Shown piece by piece: positions 11,201 through 21,078 of a stretch of DNA of 64,000 nt. The stretch comes from Blepharisma stoltei (lineage: Eukaryota > Ciliophora > Heterotrichea > Heterotrichida > Blepharismidae), in assembly GCA_914767885.1 (NCBI GenBank), contig CAJZBQ010000060.1:124001-188000 (forward strand), in the 5' to 3' direction. The number at the start of each line of letters is the position of its first letter. Position 1 is the stretch's first letter. A program made the translations under genes and the position numbers. The notes beneath the pieces were generated by a model. It ran no database searches, was not told the origin of the DNA, and worked only from the letters and a program-made list of their open reading frames with translations.

Positions 11201-14137
11201 TTTTGATTTATAGCATAGGCAGCTTTAGTGTGAATTTATTTATATTGTTTAGGCTAATGACGACGATTTTTAGTGGGCTAAAAGCAGCAAGGACGATTTT
11301 TGAGAGAATGGTGAATGCTCTATTAGATGCCCCGATAAATAAATTTTATAGAAAAATTTAACAAATGAATATGTAAATATCGGTAGATAGCATAATGTTT
11401 TATAAAAAATAAGGCTAAATTCTGCATCAGAAAAGGGATAGGCTATTTAAATAAGTATATGATGTCACACCAACAGGCAGAATTTTGAATAGGCTGTCTA
11501 AAGATCAAAATACAATAGATACTCAACTATTATTCGCCTTAAATGGCTCTATAGGACAAATTTTTACAGTTTTAAGCATCATTTGTATGTGTGCTTATAT
11601 CGTTCCATGGGTCCTCGTAGCTTTACCAATAGCAATTTACCTCTCAATGAAAATCCAAAATTTCTATATATCCTCTAGTAGAGAACTTATGAGGCTAGAA
11701 AGTATGAGCAGATCCCCAATAGTCCAGCATTTTTCAGAAACTATTAGTGGAGCCAACACAATACGTGCATTTGCTTTCCAAGAACAATTTATAAAAAAGA
11801 ATGAGGAACTCGTGAATTCTAATACGTCTATATACTTTCAGCAGCAAGCTTGCAACTGTTGGCTAGGAATTACACTGGAATTTGTGTCAGATTCTTTACT
11901 TACAGTAAGTGCTTTAATTATTGTTGGCTTTAAAGGACTCATAAACCCTGGGCTCGCCGGTCTTTGTTTATCTTATGCTATAACTGATTTTTTATTTGTT
12001 TTTTAAAAAATTAAATTTATTTATTTTTTAAGTTTTTTAAAAATACCTATAACTCTTCCAGAAAACATATATTTCTTGATATTTGCGACCTCTTTCTTAG
12101 AAAACATGATGGTTTCTGTTGAAAGGGCTCATCAACTAGCCCAAACACAAGGAGAAGCCCCACGACAAAGGCAAAAAGACAGTGAGCTTAAAAACAAAAA
12201 TTGGCCACATGATGGTTCAGTTGAGTTCGAAAATTTCCAAATGAAGTATCGTGATGACACAGAAATTGTCTTAAAAGGAGTTACAGGAACTGTCAAACCG
12301 AAAGAACGTATAGGAATTGTAGGGAGAACCGGCTCTGGGAAATCATTAAATTAAGGCTTATTTCGTTTAACGTCCCCTACGGGGTTGACAGACCCCAGGT
12401 CTTCCCGCTTTCCCCTTCGCCGCATCAGGCCCACAAGTCTCTGAGGGCGACTTGCTTTGATCTCCAAGGTGCTTCTCCGGGCAAGTGTTGCCGACTCCGA
12501 CAGCTCATGACTGAGCTACTTCGCTTGAGGGCGTGAGTTGCCTGCTCGGAAAAATCCAAAAAATGGATTTTCTGGCCGACTCTCGGCAAAAAGGGAGAGA
12601 ACACATGGCCTGGGACGTAACGCCCAGTTTCACGCTAAGGAGTTGCCCGAATGGTCAAGAGGACTCTGCTGGGCTTCCCCTTTCCAACCTCCGTGTCTTC
12701 CTTCCCCACGAGGTAAAATCCATTTTGGTAGTTGAGCATGGGCCAGGCTCTGCTCTGCAGAATTGCTTACTTGGCATTGTTGCCCATTTCCTGAATGACA
12801 AAACCTTGCCGGATATAATTAAAATATGTGCTCGGAAGCTGCGTGGCTGGAGGCCATGCTAGGTGGAGACGCCATATTTTAATTATGGCTCTGGGAAAAT
12901 CATCTTTATGTTTAGCTTTGTTTAGAATAGTCGAATCTTATGGTGGAAAAATTTATGTTGATGGTGTCGATATTTCTGAAATAGGTTTAGATTTATTGAG
13001 GCAAAAATTGTGTGTCATTCCTCAGGACCCGACACTTTTCCAAGGAACTTTGAAAGAAAACTTACTCCCCCCCCATCCTTGATCGAGCGATTGACTGTAA
13101 AAATTCCTAAAAATGGGGAAATTAACCCCCATCCTTGATCGAACGATTTTCATATCATGCAACTTTTATATATATATAAAAATATATTAGTTATCAAAAG
13201 CTTGGGAAGATGTACCTAATGAAGTTGTTTTCAGAGACTTTGAGACGACAGAAAGCTTCGAAATCAACTATCCGAAGTGATTTAGTCATCAATCTAGGCT
13301 TAAAAAATCAAATAATCTAATAAAATAGAGATCTTTAAAATTTTAAAAACAAAAATTAATTTAATAAGGAACAAAATTAAAATTTATACAGTTTTAAAGG
13401 GGTAACTAATAAATCAAAAATATTAAAAATTGGTATTTTTATGAAATTAATTCAATTTTTTTTGCTCTAAAAATAATTATTAAATACTCTTAACCCTCTT
13501 ATTTAAAAGTAAATAAAAAAAATATATATATATTTTTATTTTATATATAAATTTTTTTTCCCAAAAAAATTTTTTTTAACCCCCATTCTTGATCGAACGA
13601 TGGCGAGTCGTTCGATCAAGGATGGGGGGAGTTAGACCCTTTTAATGAGTGCAAAAAAGAAGATTTGATTGAAAGTTTGAAATTGGTAGAAATTTTCCCT
13701 GATGAAAATCCTGCAGATGTTTTATGCTATTTTATATTAAATTTACCCTTATAAACTGCATTTTATTAGAAAATAGTCTTTTAATCTTATAAAGTATAGA
13801 AAAAGAAGTCAAAGACAACGGCTCAAATTTCTCATTAGGCCAAAGACAATTAATCTGTATAGCAAGAGCTATTTTAAGGCACTCAAAAATTATGTTTTTA
13901 GATGAAGCCACAGCATCAGTTGACTATAAGACAGACGCAATAATACAAGACGCCATTAGAAACAAGTTCAAGGATTGCACTGTTCTTACCATTGCACACA
14001 GAATTAACACAATTATGGACTATGATAGAGTCATTGTAATGGACAAAGGAAAAATCGCAGAATTTGATACACCACAAAGACTGATGGAGAAAAAAGGAAT
14101 TTTCTATTCATTGGTGGTCCAGCACAAGAAGCTTTAA
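8270..14137 (+). CDS. ABC subfamily C (MRP-type) full transporter
   Basis: Membrane ATP-driven exporter, MRP/ABCC type. The ATG is at 8270 (an in-frame ATG at 8222 is possible). Removing one 16-nt intron, four short IESs, SINE-like element E3 and MITE C1 leaves 4401 nt, 1466 aa. The N terminus has several membrane spans. The linker reads [22 protein letters not shown], with TGA as Trp. TMD1 is followed by NBD1 with Walker [10 protein letters not shown], signature LSGGQK and Walker [16 protein letters not shown]2 is followed by NBD2 with Walker A GRTGSGKS (interrupted by E3), [23 protein letters not shown] (interrupted by C1), [14 protein letters not shown] and [11 protein letters not shown]. 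The stop is TAA at 14135-14137. The frame checks out at every junction, so this is a normal gene in germline form and not a pseudogene. Confidence 0.93.
8300..8315 (+). other. 16-nt spliceosomal intron in the ABCC gene
   Basis: GTAATTACTATCCTAG. Splicing joins CSPFVT to [12 protein letters not shown] and merges two overlapping frames into one. Confidence 0.9.
9995..10064. other. Putative IES, 70 bp, repeat TTTAATTC
   Basis: TTTAATTC at 9995 and 10065. Excision restores [23 protein letters not shown], the conserved end of ABCC TMD1. Confidence 0.92.
11347..11457. other. Putative IES, 111 bp, repeat TAT
   Basis: TAT at 11347 and 11458. Excision restores [20 protein letters not shown], a highly conserved ABCC motif. 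Confidence 0.92.
11978..12046. other. Putative IES, 69 bp, repeat CTATAACT
   Basis: CTATAACT at 11978 and 12047. Excision restores [21 protein letters not shown] in TMD2. Confidence 0.9.
12331..12903 (+). mobile_element. SINE-like element E3 in the NBD2 Walker A codons of the ABCC gene
   Basis: Direct repeats GGCTCTGGGAAATCAT (12331-12346) and GGCTCTGGGAAAATCAT (12887-12903) flank 540 bp of GC-rich non-coding DNA. The repeat itself encodes GSGKS. Removing 557 bp restores [19 protein letters not shown]. The 3' end contains the pair ATAATTAAAATATG ... CATATTTTAATTAT and terminates GCCATATTTTAATTAT. Along its whole length it resembles E4 at 18826-19810, for example CCGCAT, CTACTTCGCTTGAGG, TGGGACGTAACGCCCAGTTT and CCTTGCCGGATATAATTAAA. 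Confidence 0.9.
13062..13634. mobile_element. Family C MITE (C1) inside the ABCC NBD2 coding region
   Basis: TTA duplication at 13062-13064 and 13632-13634. The ends are CTCCCCCCCC then ATCCTTGATCGA, with a palindrome at the right end. Excision of 570 bp restores [18 protein letters not shown]. It is homologous to C2 at 62725-63309 in the opposite orientation. Confidence 0.93.
13723..13796. other. Putative IES, 74 bp, TA-bounded
   Basis: TA at 13723 and 13797. Excision joins DENPADVL to [17 protein letters not shown] in frame. Confidence 0.88.
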
Positions 14138-14265
14138 CCATAATTTAGTCATTAAAATATAAGACTTTTAGAATAAATAATGAGGAATAATTAGAGAATG
14201 GTAAAAATTTTTGTATATAGAAAATAAGATTTAGGCATAACCAGCAAAAATAAATTGGTGTGATT

Positions 14266-14993
14266 TTAGCATATTAGCTTATTTTTCTTAAGAATTCGTT
14301 TGACATAAGGTGCTTTGATGCTGTAATAAGATCAGGTTGGAGGCTGTTCTGATTTAGTGAGTTGCAATATCTTTTTAGTCGAATTTTTTGGAATTATTGG
14401 AAATTCCGTTGGTAAAACTTTTAGCACTCTTGATTCCCTTCTTATTATTTTCTTTTTATTTTCACTCGGAAATTTAATAACGCTTCCTCTTCTGCCTTGT
14501 GGGGTGCAAGATCTTGTGATTCTATATCAAGCTAAATTAAATGAAAAATACTTAAAAAATCCTTAATACCCTATTATTTACCTTTATATTCAATTTTATT
14601 CATCATATCCAGAATTTTCGAGCTTTGTTCAGGGTTCAGTTTTATATTTGTTTTGTCTAACAAAGAAGTAGGCGATTCACTTTGGTTTAATTTTGACAGA
14701 GAATTTAATACACTTTTATTCGCAATATATATAGGCTGTGTTTTATCTAAACTTTCAGAAACCTGGGTAAAGGTATAATCATCTTCTAGATCTTGTTCTG
14801 TCTCAACTGATTTCTGCACAAATTTCGATGCTTTTGTCCTTCTAAAATCAGTTTCTCTGTTTTTTTGTGTAAAATAAGTGTGAGTTTGCCTAGCTTTTAC
14901 ACTGAAAGTTCCAAAACTGGAATTTAAAGTTTCATTCAAAGAGCTAGCTGATGGGACAATTTCTAGATATCGTCTTGCTTTAAAATTTCTCAT
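14266..14993 (-). CDS. Unknown basic protein, 221 aa
   Basis: Not recognised. The ATG is taken at 14993-14991 (MRNFKARRYLEIVPSASSLN), because upstream in-frame codons are AT-rich and non-coding in character. The stop TAA is at 14268-14266. Removing a 62-bp IES at 14523-14584 (repeat TATAT) gives 666 nt. The N-terminal half is Ser/Thr-rich (SLNETLNSSFGTFSVKARQT). The C-terminal half is strongly basic (KFPSENKKKIIRRESRVLK, APYVKRILKKNKLIC). There are no membrane spans or enzymatic motifs. It converges tail to tail with the ABCC gene (stop to stop 128 bp). A plus-strand open frame at 14357-14566 covers the same bases but is hydrophobic and is probably a shadow. Confidence 0.6.
14523..14584. other. 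Putative IES, 62 bp, repeat TATAT
   Basis: TATAT at 14523 and 14585. Excision joins MMNKIEY to RITRSCTPQGRRG on the minus strand and removes TAA and TAG. Confidence 0.7.
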
Positions 14994-15189
14994 AATAATA
15001 CTAAAATCATTGTAAATAATGATAAAATTAATTAAGTCTACTGAAAAATCAATATAATATTTAAAGCAGCTCAAAAGATTTATTAATATCAATAATTTTT
15101 TTTTTGTATTTTTTAGGAAAAATAGTATATAATAATTTTAGTTCTAAATTTCTTGGCTTTGAATCACCATTTTATATTGATTATCAGGA

Positions 15190-17398
15190 ATGTTTTCTTC
15201 AAAGATTATCAGATTCTCTTCTCGCATTATTGGTCTTCGTAGATTTGTAAGCTCACAGTCAAGCTACAATGCAAACTATAAATGGATTCCAAGAGCAGCT
15301 TTAGTTGCAGGAGTGGGGTTAGCATCATTGAATCCAATTTTCTGTGATGATAATCATCAAGATATCACTGCATGTAGAGAAGATGAACTTATTGATGGAG
15401 TGTTAAAAAAGGTTCAAATAGGACAAAACCCAGAAAATTATGGGGTAATTTAAAATAAATTAAAAAATAAACTAAATAAAAATCAATATAAAATGCTAAA
15501 AGCAAAAATATAATATAAAAATTTTGATATAAAAATATTATCCAAAATTATAATTGTAATTGCCAAAGTCAATGGATCGGTTTATGCTGTAAGTGGAAAA
15601 TGTTCTCATTACAATCTTCCATTAAATCCAGGATACTTAGATGGCTATACTTTAATATGTCCATTCCATGGTGCTCAATTTGATATTCGCACTGGAGAAT
15701 TAATTGGCTCACCAGGCTTGAAATCACTTCAATCATATCAAGTTAAAATTTCTGATGGAAATGTTATAGTAAAAATTCCAGAAGCAAAAATCAATGAAGT
15801 CACTGCTTCTGTTAATAGTCGAAGGATGGTAAAAAGAGACCCAAATAACCAGACTTCGTTTGTTATTATTGGTGGAGGTGCAGCAGGTGAATCAGCTGCA
15901 GAATCTCTTACTTTAGAGCTCAGTCTATTTCTATATAAATTAAAAGTTTCTTTATAAAAAAATTAAAAAATATTTTTTATACTAAAAAAGTCAGAAAAGA
16001 AGGTTTTACAGGCAAAATCACGATTTTAACTAAAGAAAATGTTCTTCCTTATGACAGAGTTCCAATCTCAAAAGCATTCAAAAATGATGTCTCTTTGTTA
16101 AGAAATCAAGAATTTTTTGATGAATATGGAATTGAAGTAAAAACTGGCGCACTTGTACGCCAAATTGATAATAAAAACAAAACTATCAAGCTAGATAATC
16201 AAGAAGAAATTCATTATGACAAAGTTTTACTAGCTTCAGGGTCATCAGCAAGAGTTCCAGGCCCTTATAGAAATTTAGCTGAAAATTTCGAAGGTATTTT
16301 TACTTTAAGATCAGCTGCAGACCATAGCAAATTTAAAGCTGCCTTGTCAGGTGCCAAAAATGTTGTCATTATTGGGTCTTCATTTTTAGGACTAGAAGCT
16401 GCAGCTTCTATTAAGCGTGGAAACCCAGAAGTCACTGTAACAGTCATGGACCTTGAAAGCTCTCCATTAGAAAGAATTTTTGGCAAAGAAATTGCCCAAC
16501 AAATTATACAGTCCCACTCATTAAATGGTATCAATTTTATTCTTGGAAAAAGTGCCAGAGCCATTAAAACAGTTGGGGGAAAAGTTTCTAGTGTCAGCTA
16601 TATGCATCAAGAAGCTGCTGAGATGAAGCCAAAAGAAATTGAAATTCCAACAGATTTATGCCTTATTAGCATAATTTTTTTCAAAAATAATTATTGGCCA
16701 AAATAAAAAAAATTCAATATAAAGGAGTATACTTTTATTGGCCACTGGAGGTGCAGTTCAAACTGATTTTGTCCCAGCAAGTTTATTAAACTCAGATGGC
16801 AGTGTCAGAGTAAATCATCATTTGCAGACAATTGACCCAAATATATACGCAGCTGGGGATATTGCATCTTTTTATAGCATGCTGTCTGAAGGTCAAGAAA
16901 GAGTTGAACATTGGCAAGTGGCTCAAGACCAAGGCAGAGTGGCTGCTAGCAATATGCTTGGAAAAGGGACGTTTTATAGGTCGGTTCCATTTTTCTGGAC
17001 AAATCAATTTTTAAATGTGCAGTTTGTTGGGTTTAGCACTGGATATGATTTTACATATACAGAGACAAAAGAAGAAGGATCTCCTTTAAAGACAGGGAGA
17101 ATTATAATAAATCAGATTAAAATGGCTCAAATTATTAAAAAAAAATTATTTAAAATAAATTTAATAGAATATATAGTATACTTATTTTTATAAAAACGGA
17201 AGATGCATTGGTGCTGCAGCTGTAAATTGGATGGGAGCAATTATTAAACTGAGAATTGCACTTGATAGAGGGTTGATGCCAGCTAAAGAAGAACTTGTAG
17301 CAAAAACAGCGAGCTATGAAACTATCGCACAAAGGGTTAAAGAAAGCAGCCCTTGTGGATGTGCTCAAGGAAAAGGTTGCTGCAAAGGGAAAAAGTAA
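15190..17398 (+). CDS. Mitochondrial Rieske/FAD-NAD(P) oxidoreductase, AIFM3-like
   Basis: Probable mitochondrial flavoprotein with a Rieske [2Fe-2S] domain. Start ATG 15190, stop TAA 17396-17398. Excising four IESs (105, 71, 79 and 73 bp) leaves 1881 nt, about 626 aa. Residues 1-35 are an Arg/Ser-rich presequence (MFSSKIIRFSSRIIGLRR). The Rieske ligands are in GKCSHYNLPLN and LICPFHGAQFD (CxH, CPxH). FAD binding is shown by VIIGGGAAGESAA, NAD binding by VVIIGSSFLGLEAA, and the second FAD motif by NIYAAGDIA. The C-terminal tail is Cys-rich (CGCAQGKGCCKGKK). AIFM3 is the closest family by domain order; the electron acceptor cannot be told. The first junction allows 105 or 111 bp, which would drop two residues. 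Confidence 0.88.
15446..15550. other. Putative IES, 105 bp (or 111), repeat TAATT
   Basis: TAATT at 15446, 15551 and 15557. Either right-hand copy keeps frame (GVIVIAKVNG or GVIAKVNG). Confidence 0.8.
15909..15979. other. Putative IES, 71 bp, repeat TACT
   Basis: TACT at 15909 and 15980. Excision restores AAESLTKKVRKEGFTGKIT. Confidence 0.88.
16655..16733. other. Putative IES, 79 bp, repeat TTTAT
   Basis: TTTAT at 16655 and 16734. Excision restores EIPTDLLATGGAVQTDF. Confidence 0.88.
17118..17190. other. Putative IES, 73 bp, repeat TAAAA
   Basis: TAAAA at 17118 and 17191. Excision restores RIIINQIKNGRCIGAAAVN. Confidence 0.88.
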
Positions 17399-17428
17399 GA
17401 TAATCTTTTAGCTATAATTTTCTTATAC

Positions 17429-17779
17429 TAAGGATCCCCCCCCTCATTTGTCGAATTTTCTAGTCTTTTTTTTATAAGAAATTTTTTTTTTTCAGGACCT
17501 CATTTGTCCAAAAATCTAGTCAAAAATGATTTGTCCAATTTTCTAGTCTTTTTTGGATTTTTTCGAATGCCCTAAATTCTAGTTTTTTACTTTAAAAAAA
17601 ACTAGAAAATGAGACAATTGAGGTCCTGAAAATTTTTTTTTCTCTATCAAAATTTTGACTAGAAAATTGGACAAATGAGGTCCAAAAAAAAAATTTTTTT
17701 TTCCTATAAAAAAAAACTAGAAAAATGGGCAAATGATAAAAGACTAGAAAATTGACAAATGAGGGGGGGGGGATCCTTA
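17429..17779. mobile_element. Inverted-repeat element D, TA duplication
   Basis: TA at 17429-17430 and 17778-17779. The termini are AGGATCCCCCCCCTCATTTG and its complement. Internal repeats of the CTCATTTGTC...TCTAG unit occur in both orientations, so almost the whole 347 bp can fold. It begins about 30 bp after the AIFM3-like stop codon. Confidence 0.85.
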
Positions 17780-18302
17780 TATAATTTGGATATTTTTTTT
17801 ATAGTAAATTTATTTTTTCGAATAGATAGAAAAATTATATAAAATTAAAAGCACTGTGAATAGTATAGAAAATAATGATAAATAGCCTTATATTAAAGAC
17901 TAAAGCTGATAAGCGAAAATCTAAATTTTTAAGAAATTTGATATTGAGATGTACGGCTAAGATGCCATATTTCCTTAAATTCACACGACACCTACTCCAC
18001 AACGACTATATTTTTTTGTATTTTTTTCACCTATTGTTTTTGGCATATTTTTTCATCTATTTTCTTCGAGCTATTTTTTTCCTTAATTATTTTTTTCTTA
18101 TTTTGGTCCATCTACTCTAAATGACTCCATGTTTACTATTTCGCGGTTATTTTCAGTCTATTTTAGTCTATTAGTTTCTACATTAGCTATATAATAAAAA
18201 TTTTAGTATTAAAGATAGGTCAAAAAAAATTAAGACGAAAAAAAATAATCTTTATAAGTGTTGGCACCAAGTGAAGAATCCCATATTCTTGTAATTTATT
18301 GA
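17780..18302. other. AT-rich intergenic DNA upstream of eL22
   Basis: A plus-strand open frame of 81 codons at 17875-18120 is Phe/Leu/Tyr-rich with a composition like random AT DNA. I do not call it a gene. The 100 bp before 18303 should hold the eL22 promoter. Confidence 0.5.
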
Positions 18303-18765
18303 ATGGCATCAGTCAAGCGAAAGGCACCAGCACAAGCTAAGAAACTCGACCTCAAGTTCACAATTGACTGTTCAAATGTGGTAGAAGACAAAGTTATCAT
18401 TATGAGAGACTTTGAAAAATACCTAACCCTCTTTTTTGCCGATTTTTATATTTTTATAATAAAAAGTATTTTTTTAGATTGTTTTTTTAAAAAAATAATT
18501 TTTTTATCTGTAAAGGGTAAGAGAAAGAACTAAGGTCAATGGAAAGAAAGGAAACCTTGGCACCGATGTCAACCTCTCCAGCAACGCCACATCCATCATC
18601 GTCCAGAGCTCAGTTCCATTTTCTAAGAGATACTTGAAGTATTTGACAAAGAAATACTTAAAGAAAGTCAAGATTGCTGATTACTTAAGAGTAGTTGCCA
18701 CAGACAAGACCAAGTATGAGCTTAAATACCTCAAGATTTACGGAGAAGAGGGTGAAGAGGAATAA
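18303..18765 (+). CDS. RPL22: 60S ribosomal protein L22 (eL22)
   Basis: Structural protein of the large ribosomal subunit. Start ATG 18303, stop TAA 18763-18765. Excising 94 bp (18424-18517) gives 369 nt, 122 aa, close to the usual size. The N-terminal basic tail [14 protein letters not shown] is followed by [18 protein letters not shown], then [15 protein letters not shown], then [18 protein letters not shown], which is nearly invariant in eukaryotic eL22. The acidic end EEGEEE is typical. The IES interrupts codons right after DFEKYL. Confidence 0.96.
18424..18517. other. Putative IES, 94 bp, repeat TAA
   Basis: TAA at 18424 and 18518. Excision restores [18 protein letters not shown], matching eL22. 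Confidence 0.92.
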
Positions 18766-18810
18766 ACTTATTAAGCCTTTTATTAGAGTCATCTTCTCTA
18801 ATCTTTAATT

Positions 18811-19825
18811 ATCGAGGCAGGTATCTTAACTTAACTTATTAGGTTCTGTATTTAACGCCATTCACGGGGTAACCCCTCCTAGAGCTTCCCGCTGCTTCTT
18901 CGCCGCATAGGGCCCGCCGACCGTCTGGGGCCAGTCAGTCTCGATCTCCAGTACGCGCCTCCGGAGCAGTGTTGCCGACTAAGGCGGCTCATGCCTGAGC
19001 TACTTCGCTTGAGGACATGGGTTGCCATTCCGAAAATCCATAAAAAAATGGATTTTCTGGTAGGCTTTCGGCAAAAAGGAAAAACACGAAGCCTGGGACG
19101 TAACGCCCAGTTTCACGCTAGGGAGTTGCCCGATTGGTCCTAACGGACTTGGCTGAGCTTCCCCTTTCCAACTTGCGTGCCTCCTTTCCCATGAGGAAAA
19201 AACATTCCCGAAAGTAGACTTGGGCTAGGCTCTGACTCCCCCCCCCCTTTAAAATTGAAACAAAATATAGGTAAAATTCCTACTTTTTTGGGAAATTACC
19301 CCCCCTTTAAATTGAAACAAAATTTTATTATAATAGAAAATTTTATAGGTAAAAATCATTATTTTATATGTAAATACGTTAATACCCTATTTAATATGCT
19401 TCAAACATATAAGATTTAGAAATTAAACTCTATTTTGTCCAATTGTTATGGGGAGAGTTAGAAGAATACCATTTCAGCAAGTTTACACTTTGAGACTGAG
19501 AAATTTATGAATTAATTTTTCATGAAATTCTTTAAATTTATATAATTTATTTTCTATAAAACTTTATCTCTGAAAAAAATTTTTATATATATTTTTTTTT
19601 ATAAAAAAATTTTCTTAACCCCCTTTAAATTGAAACAAAATTTTTTGTTTCAATTTTAAAGGGGGGGGTAGTGAGCACAACCAGAATTGCTTACCTAGCA
19701 TTGCCGTCCGTTTTCTGAAATGCAAAACCTTGCCGGATATAATTAAAATATGAGTCGAGTATGCATGGCGAGAGGCCATGCCCAGACGAAGACGCCCATA
19801 TTTTAATTATATCGAGGCAGGTATC
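18811..19825 (+). mobile_element. SINE-like element E4 with nested MITE, perfect 15-bp duplication
   Basis: Perfect direct repeats ATCGAGGCAGGTATC at 18811-18825 and 19811-19825. The element is about 546 bp once the nested MITE B2 (19233-19674) is discounted, and is homologous to E3 from end to end. It lies 46 bp after the eL22 stop, so no reading-frame test is possible here. The perfect repeat suggests it is younger than the other copies, and B2 is younger still. Confidence 0.88.
19233..19674. mobile_element. Family B MITE (B2) nested in SINE-like element E4
   Basis: TGA at 19233-19235 and 19672-19674. Inner length 436 bp, the reverse complement of B1 with few differences. The target corresponds to GGCTCTG in E3, which shows the empty site. 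Confidence 0.92.
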
Positions 19826-20100
19826 AAGTCTCAATCGAGTTCTATTGATATCATAAATAATGCCTATTAATTTAATGGTTTTCATATGCTTAAGACATCT
19901 CTAAGCATTGAAAAATTCGATAGACAGTGATTATTTAGTATCATTATATAAAAAATTTTTATAAATAAGCAAGGATTTATATAAAAATTAATTTTTATGA
20001 TAATTTAGGTAAATTTAAGTAAAACACTAGAAGATTAGGTATTTTAATATTAAAGAACCTTAAAATATAACTACATTTTTAAAAGATTAAAAATTATTAA
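19826..20100. other. AT-rich leader region of the TMEM184-like gene
   Basis: No gene or repeat seen. The promoter is expected just upstream of 20101. Confidence 0.4.
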
Positions 20101-21027
20101 ATGACTTATGACCAAAGAGAGCTTGGAATAGGAGCTGGGATTTGGGTCTCAGGAATATCTTTAATCGTCGCAAGCTATATATGTCTTAGTATGATTTACG
20201 AAAATCGTAAACATAGATATTTTTATGAAGCTCAGAAAATGCTTGATTTCATTTATTTTGCACCAATTATTATAGGATGGCCAACTTGGGTGATTATTTT
20301 ATTAGGAAATGAAGGAGGAATTTTTGAATATATCGTAGATATATACAAAGCCATGATATTTTACTTCTTGATCTCTTATGTGTTAGCTATGATTGGACGA
20401 ATTTCTGATGGGAAAGGATATGTGTATAATCAAGAAAAAATGATAAATTCTTTTTTAAGCATTGAAAGGACTGGGTTTTTCTTTTTATTCTGTGGGAAAA
20501 TAAAGCTGAGGAATAAAAAATGAGTAAAATCCTTTTTATTTTATGTGAGATTAATTTCGGTTTTATACATAGTAACCTATATCTGCATTTTTATAGCAAT
20601 CTTACTATTACTTTATGTTGATGGTGATAATCTGCATTATGGAGAAATAGACCCTAATTATGGCTATTTTTGAATAAATATAACCATTATTTGTGTAACA
20701 ATTTTGTCTTCTCACGCTTTGTATACTTTTATTCACACAATCAAAAAAATTCCTAATTTGAAAGGATTCAGAATAAAAAGCAAATTTTACATCATTGAGG
20801 TTTTTGCAATGCTAATACAAGTTCAACCATTAATTTTTAGTGCTTTTGCGGAATGGAATTGAATTTCTGACAATGATAAATACGAGACTGATGAAATTGC
20901 TAGCTTTACATCAAATTTTATATTGTGCATAGAAATGGTGATTTTTGCTTTTATGCTAAAAGTTCTATTTCCCTATACTGATTATATTCCGTCGACTGAT
21001 TCGTCTAATGAGCCATTGAAAATCTAA
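20101..21027 (+). CDS. TMEM184/OSTalpha-like multi-pass membrane protein
   Basis: Predicted seven-span membrane protein of the TMEM184 / organic solute transporter alpha family. Start ATG 20101, stop TAA 21025-21027, 308 aa, with no introns or IESs. Three TGA codons (20521, 20671 and 20860) fall where Trp is acceptable, and the frame continues well beyond each. Hydrophobic segments begin near residues 10, 58, 83, 148, 186, 236 and 272. Family-like features are the early Tyr/Arg-rich loop after span 1 (YENRKHRYFYEAQKM), the polar loop AMIGRISDGKGYVYNQE and the late acidic C terminus. The transported substrate, if any, is unknown. Confidence 0.75.
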
Positions 21028-21078
21028 TTATTTAAAATTATTTAATATTTTTTTTTCAAATAAATAGATGATAATGTA

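Noticed and set aside
12533-12862. Open frames of 65-109 codons in the GC-rich segment
   Set aside because: They lie within SINE-like E3, overlap each other in several frames and have no domain. The same applies to frames at 3549-3880, 34525-35041 and 30764-30946 (start).
8270-14137. Calling the ABCC gene (and the other interrupted genes) pseudogenes
   Set aside because: All disruptions coincide with direct-repeat-bounded segments and disappear together without any leftover frameshift, which degenerating genes would not show.
14357-14566. Plus-strand hydrophobic frame of 69 codons
   Set aside because: The minus strand of the same DNA gives a longer basic frame that continues the upstream gene after removal of a TATAT-bounded IES.
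17875-18120. An 81-codon frame rich in Phe, Leu and Tyr
   Set aside because: Composition equals translated AT-rich DNA, with no homologous features. Kept as intergenic.
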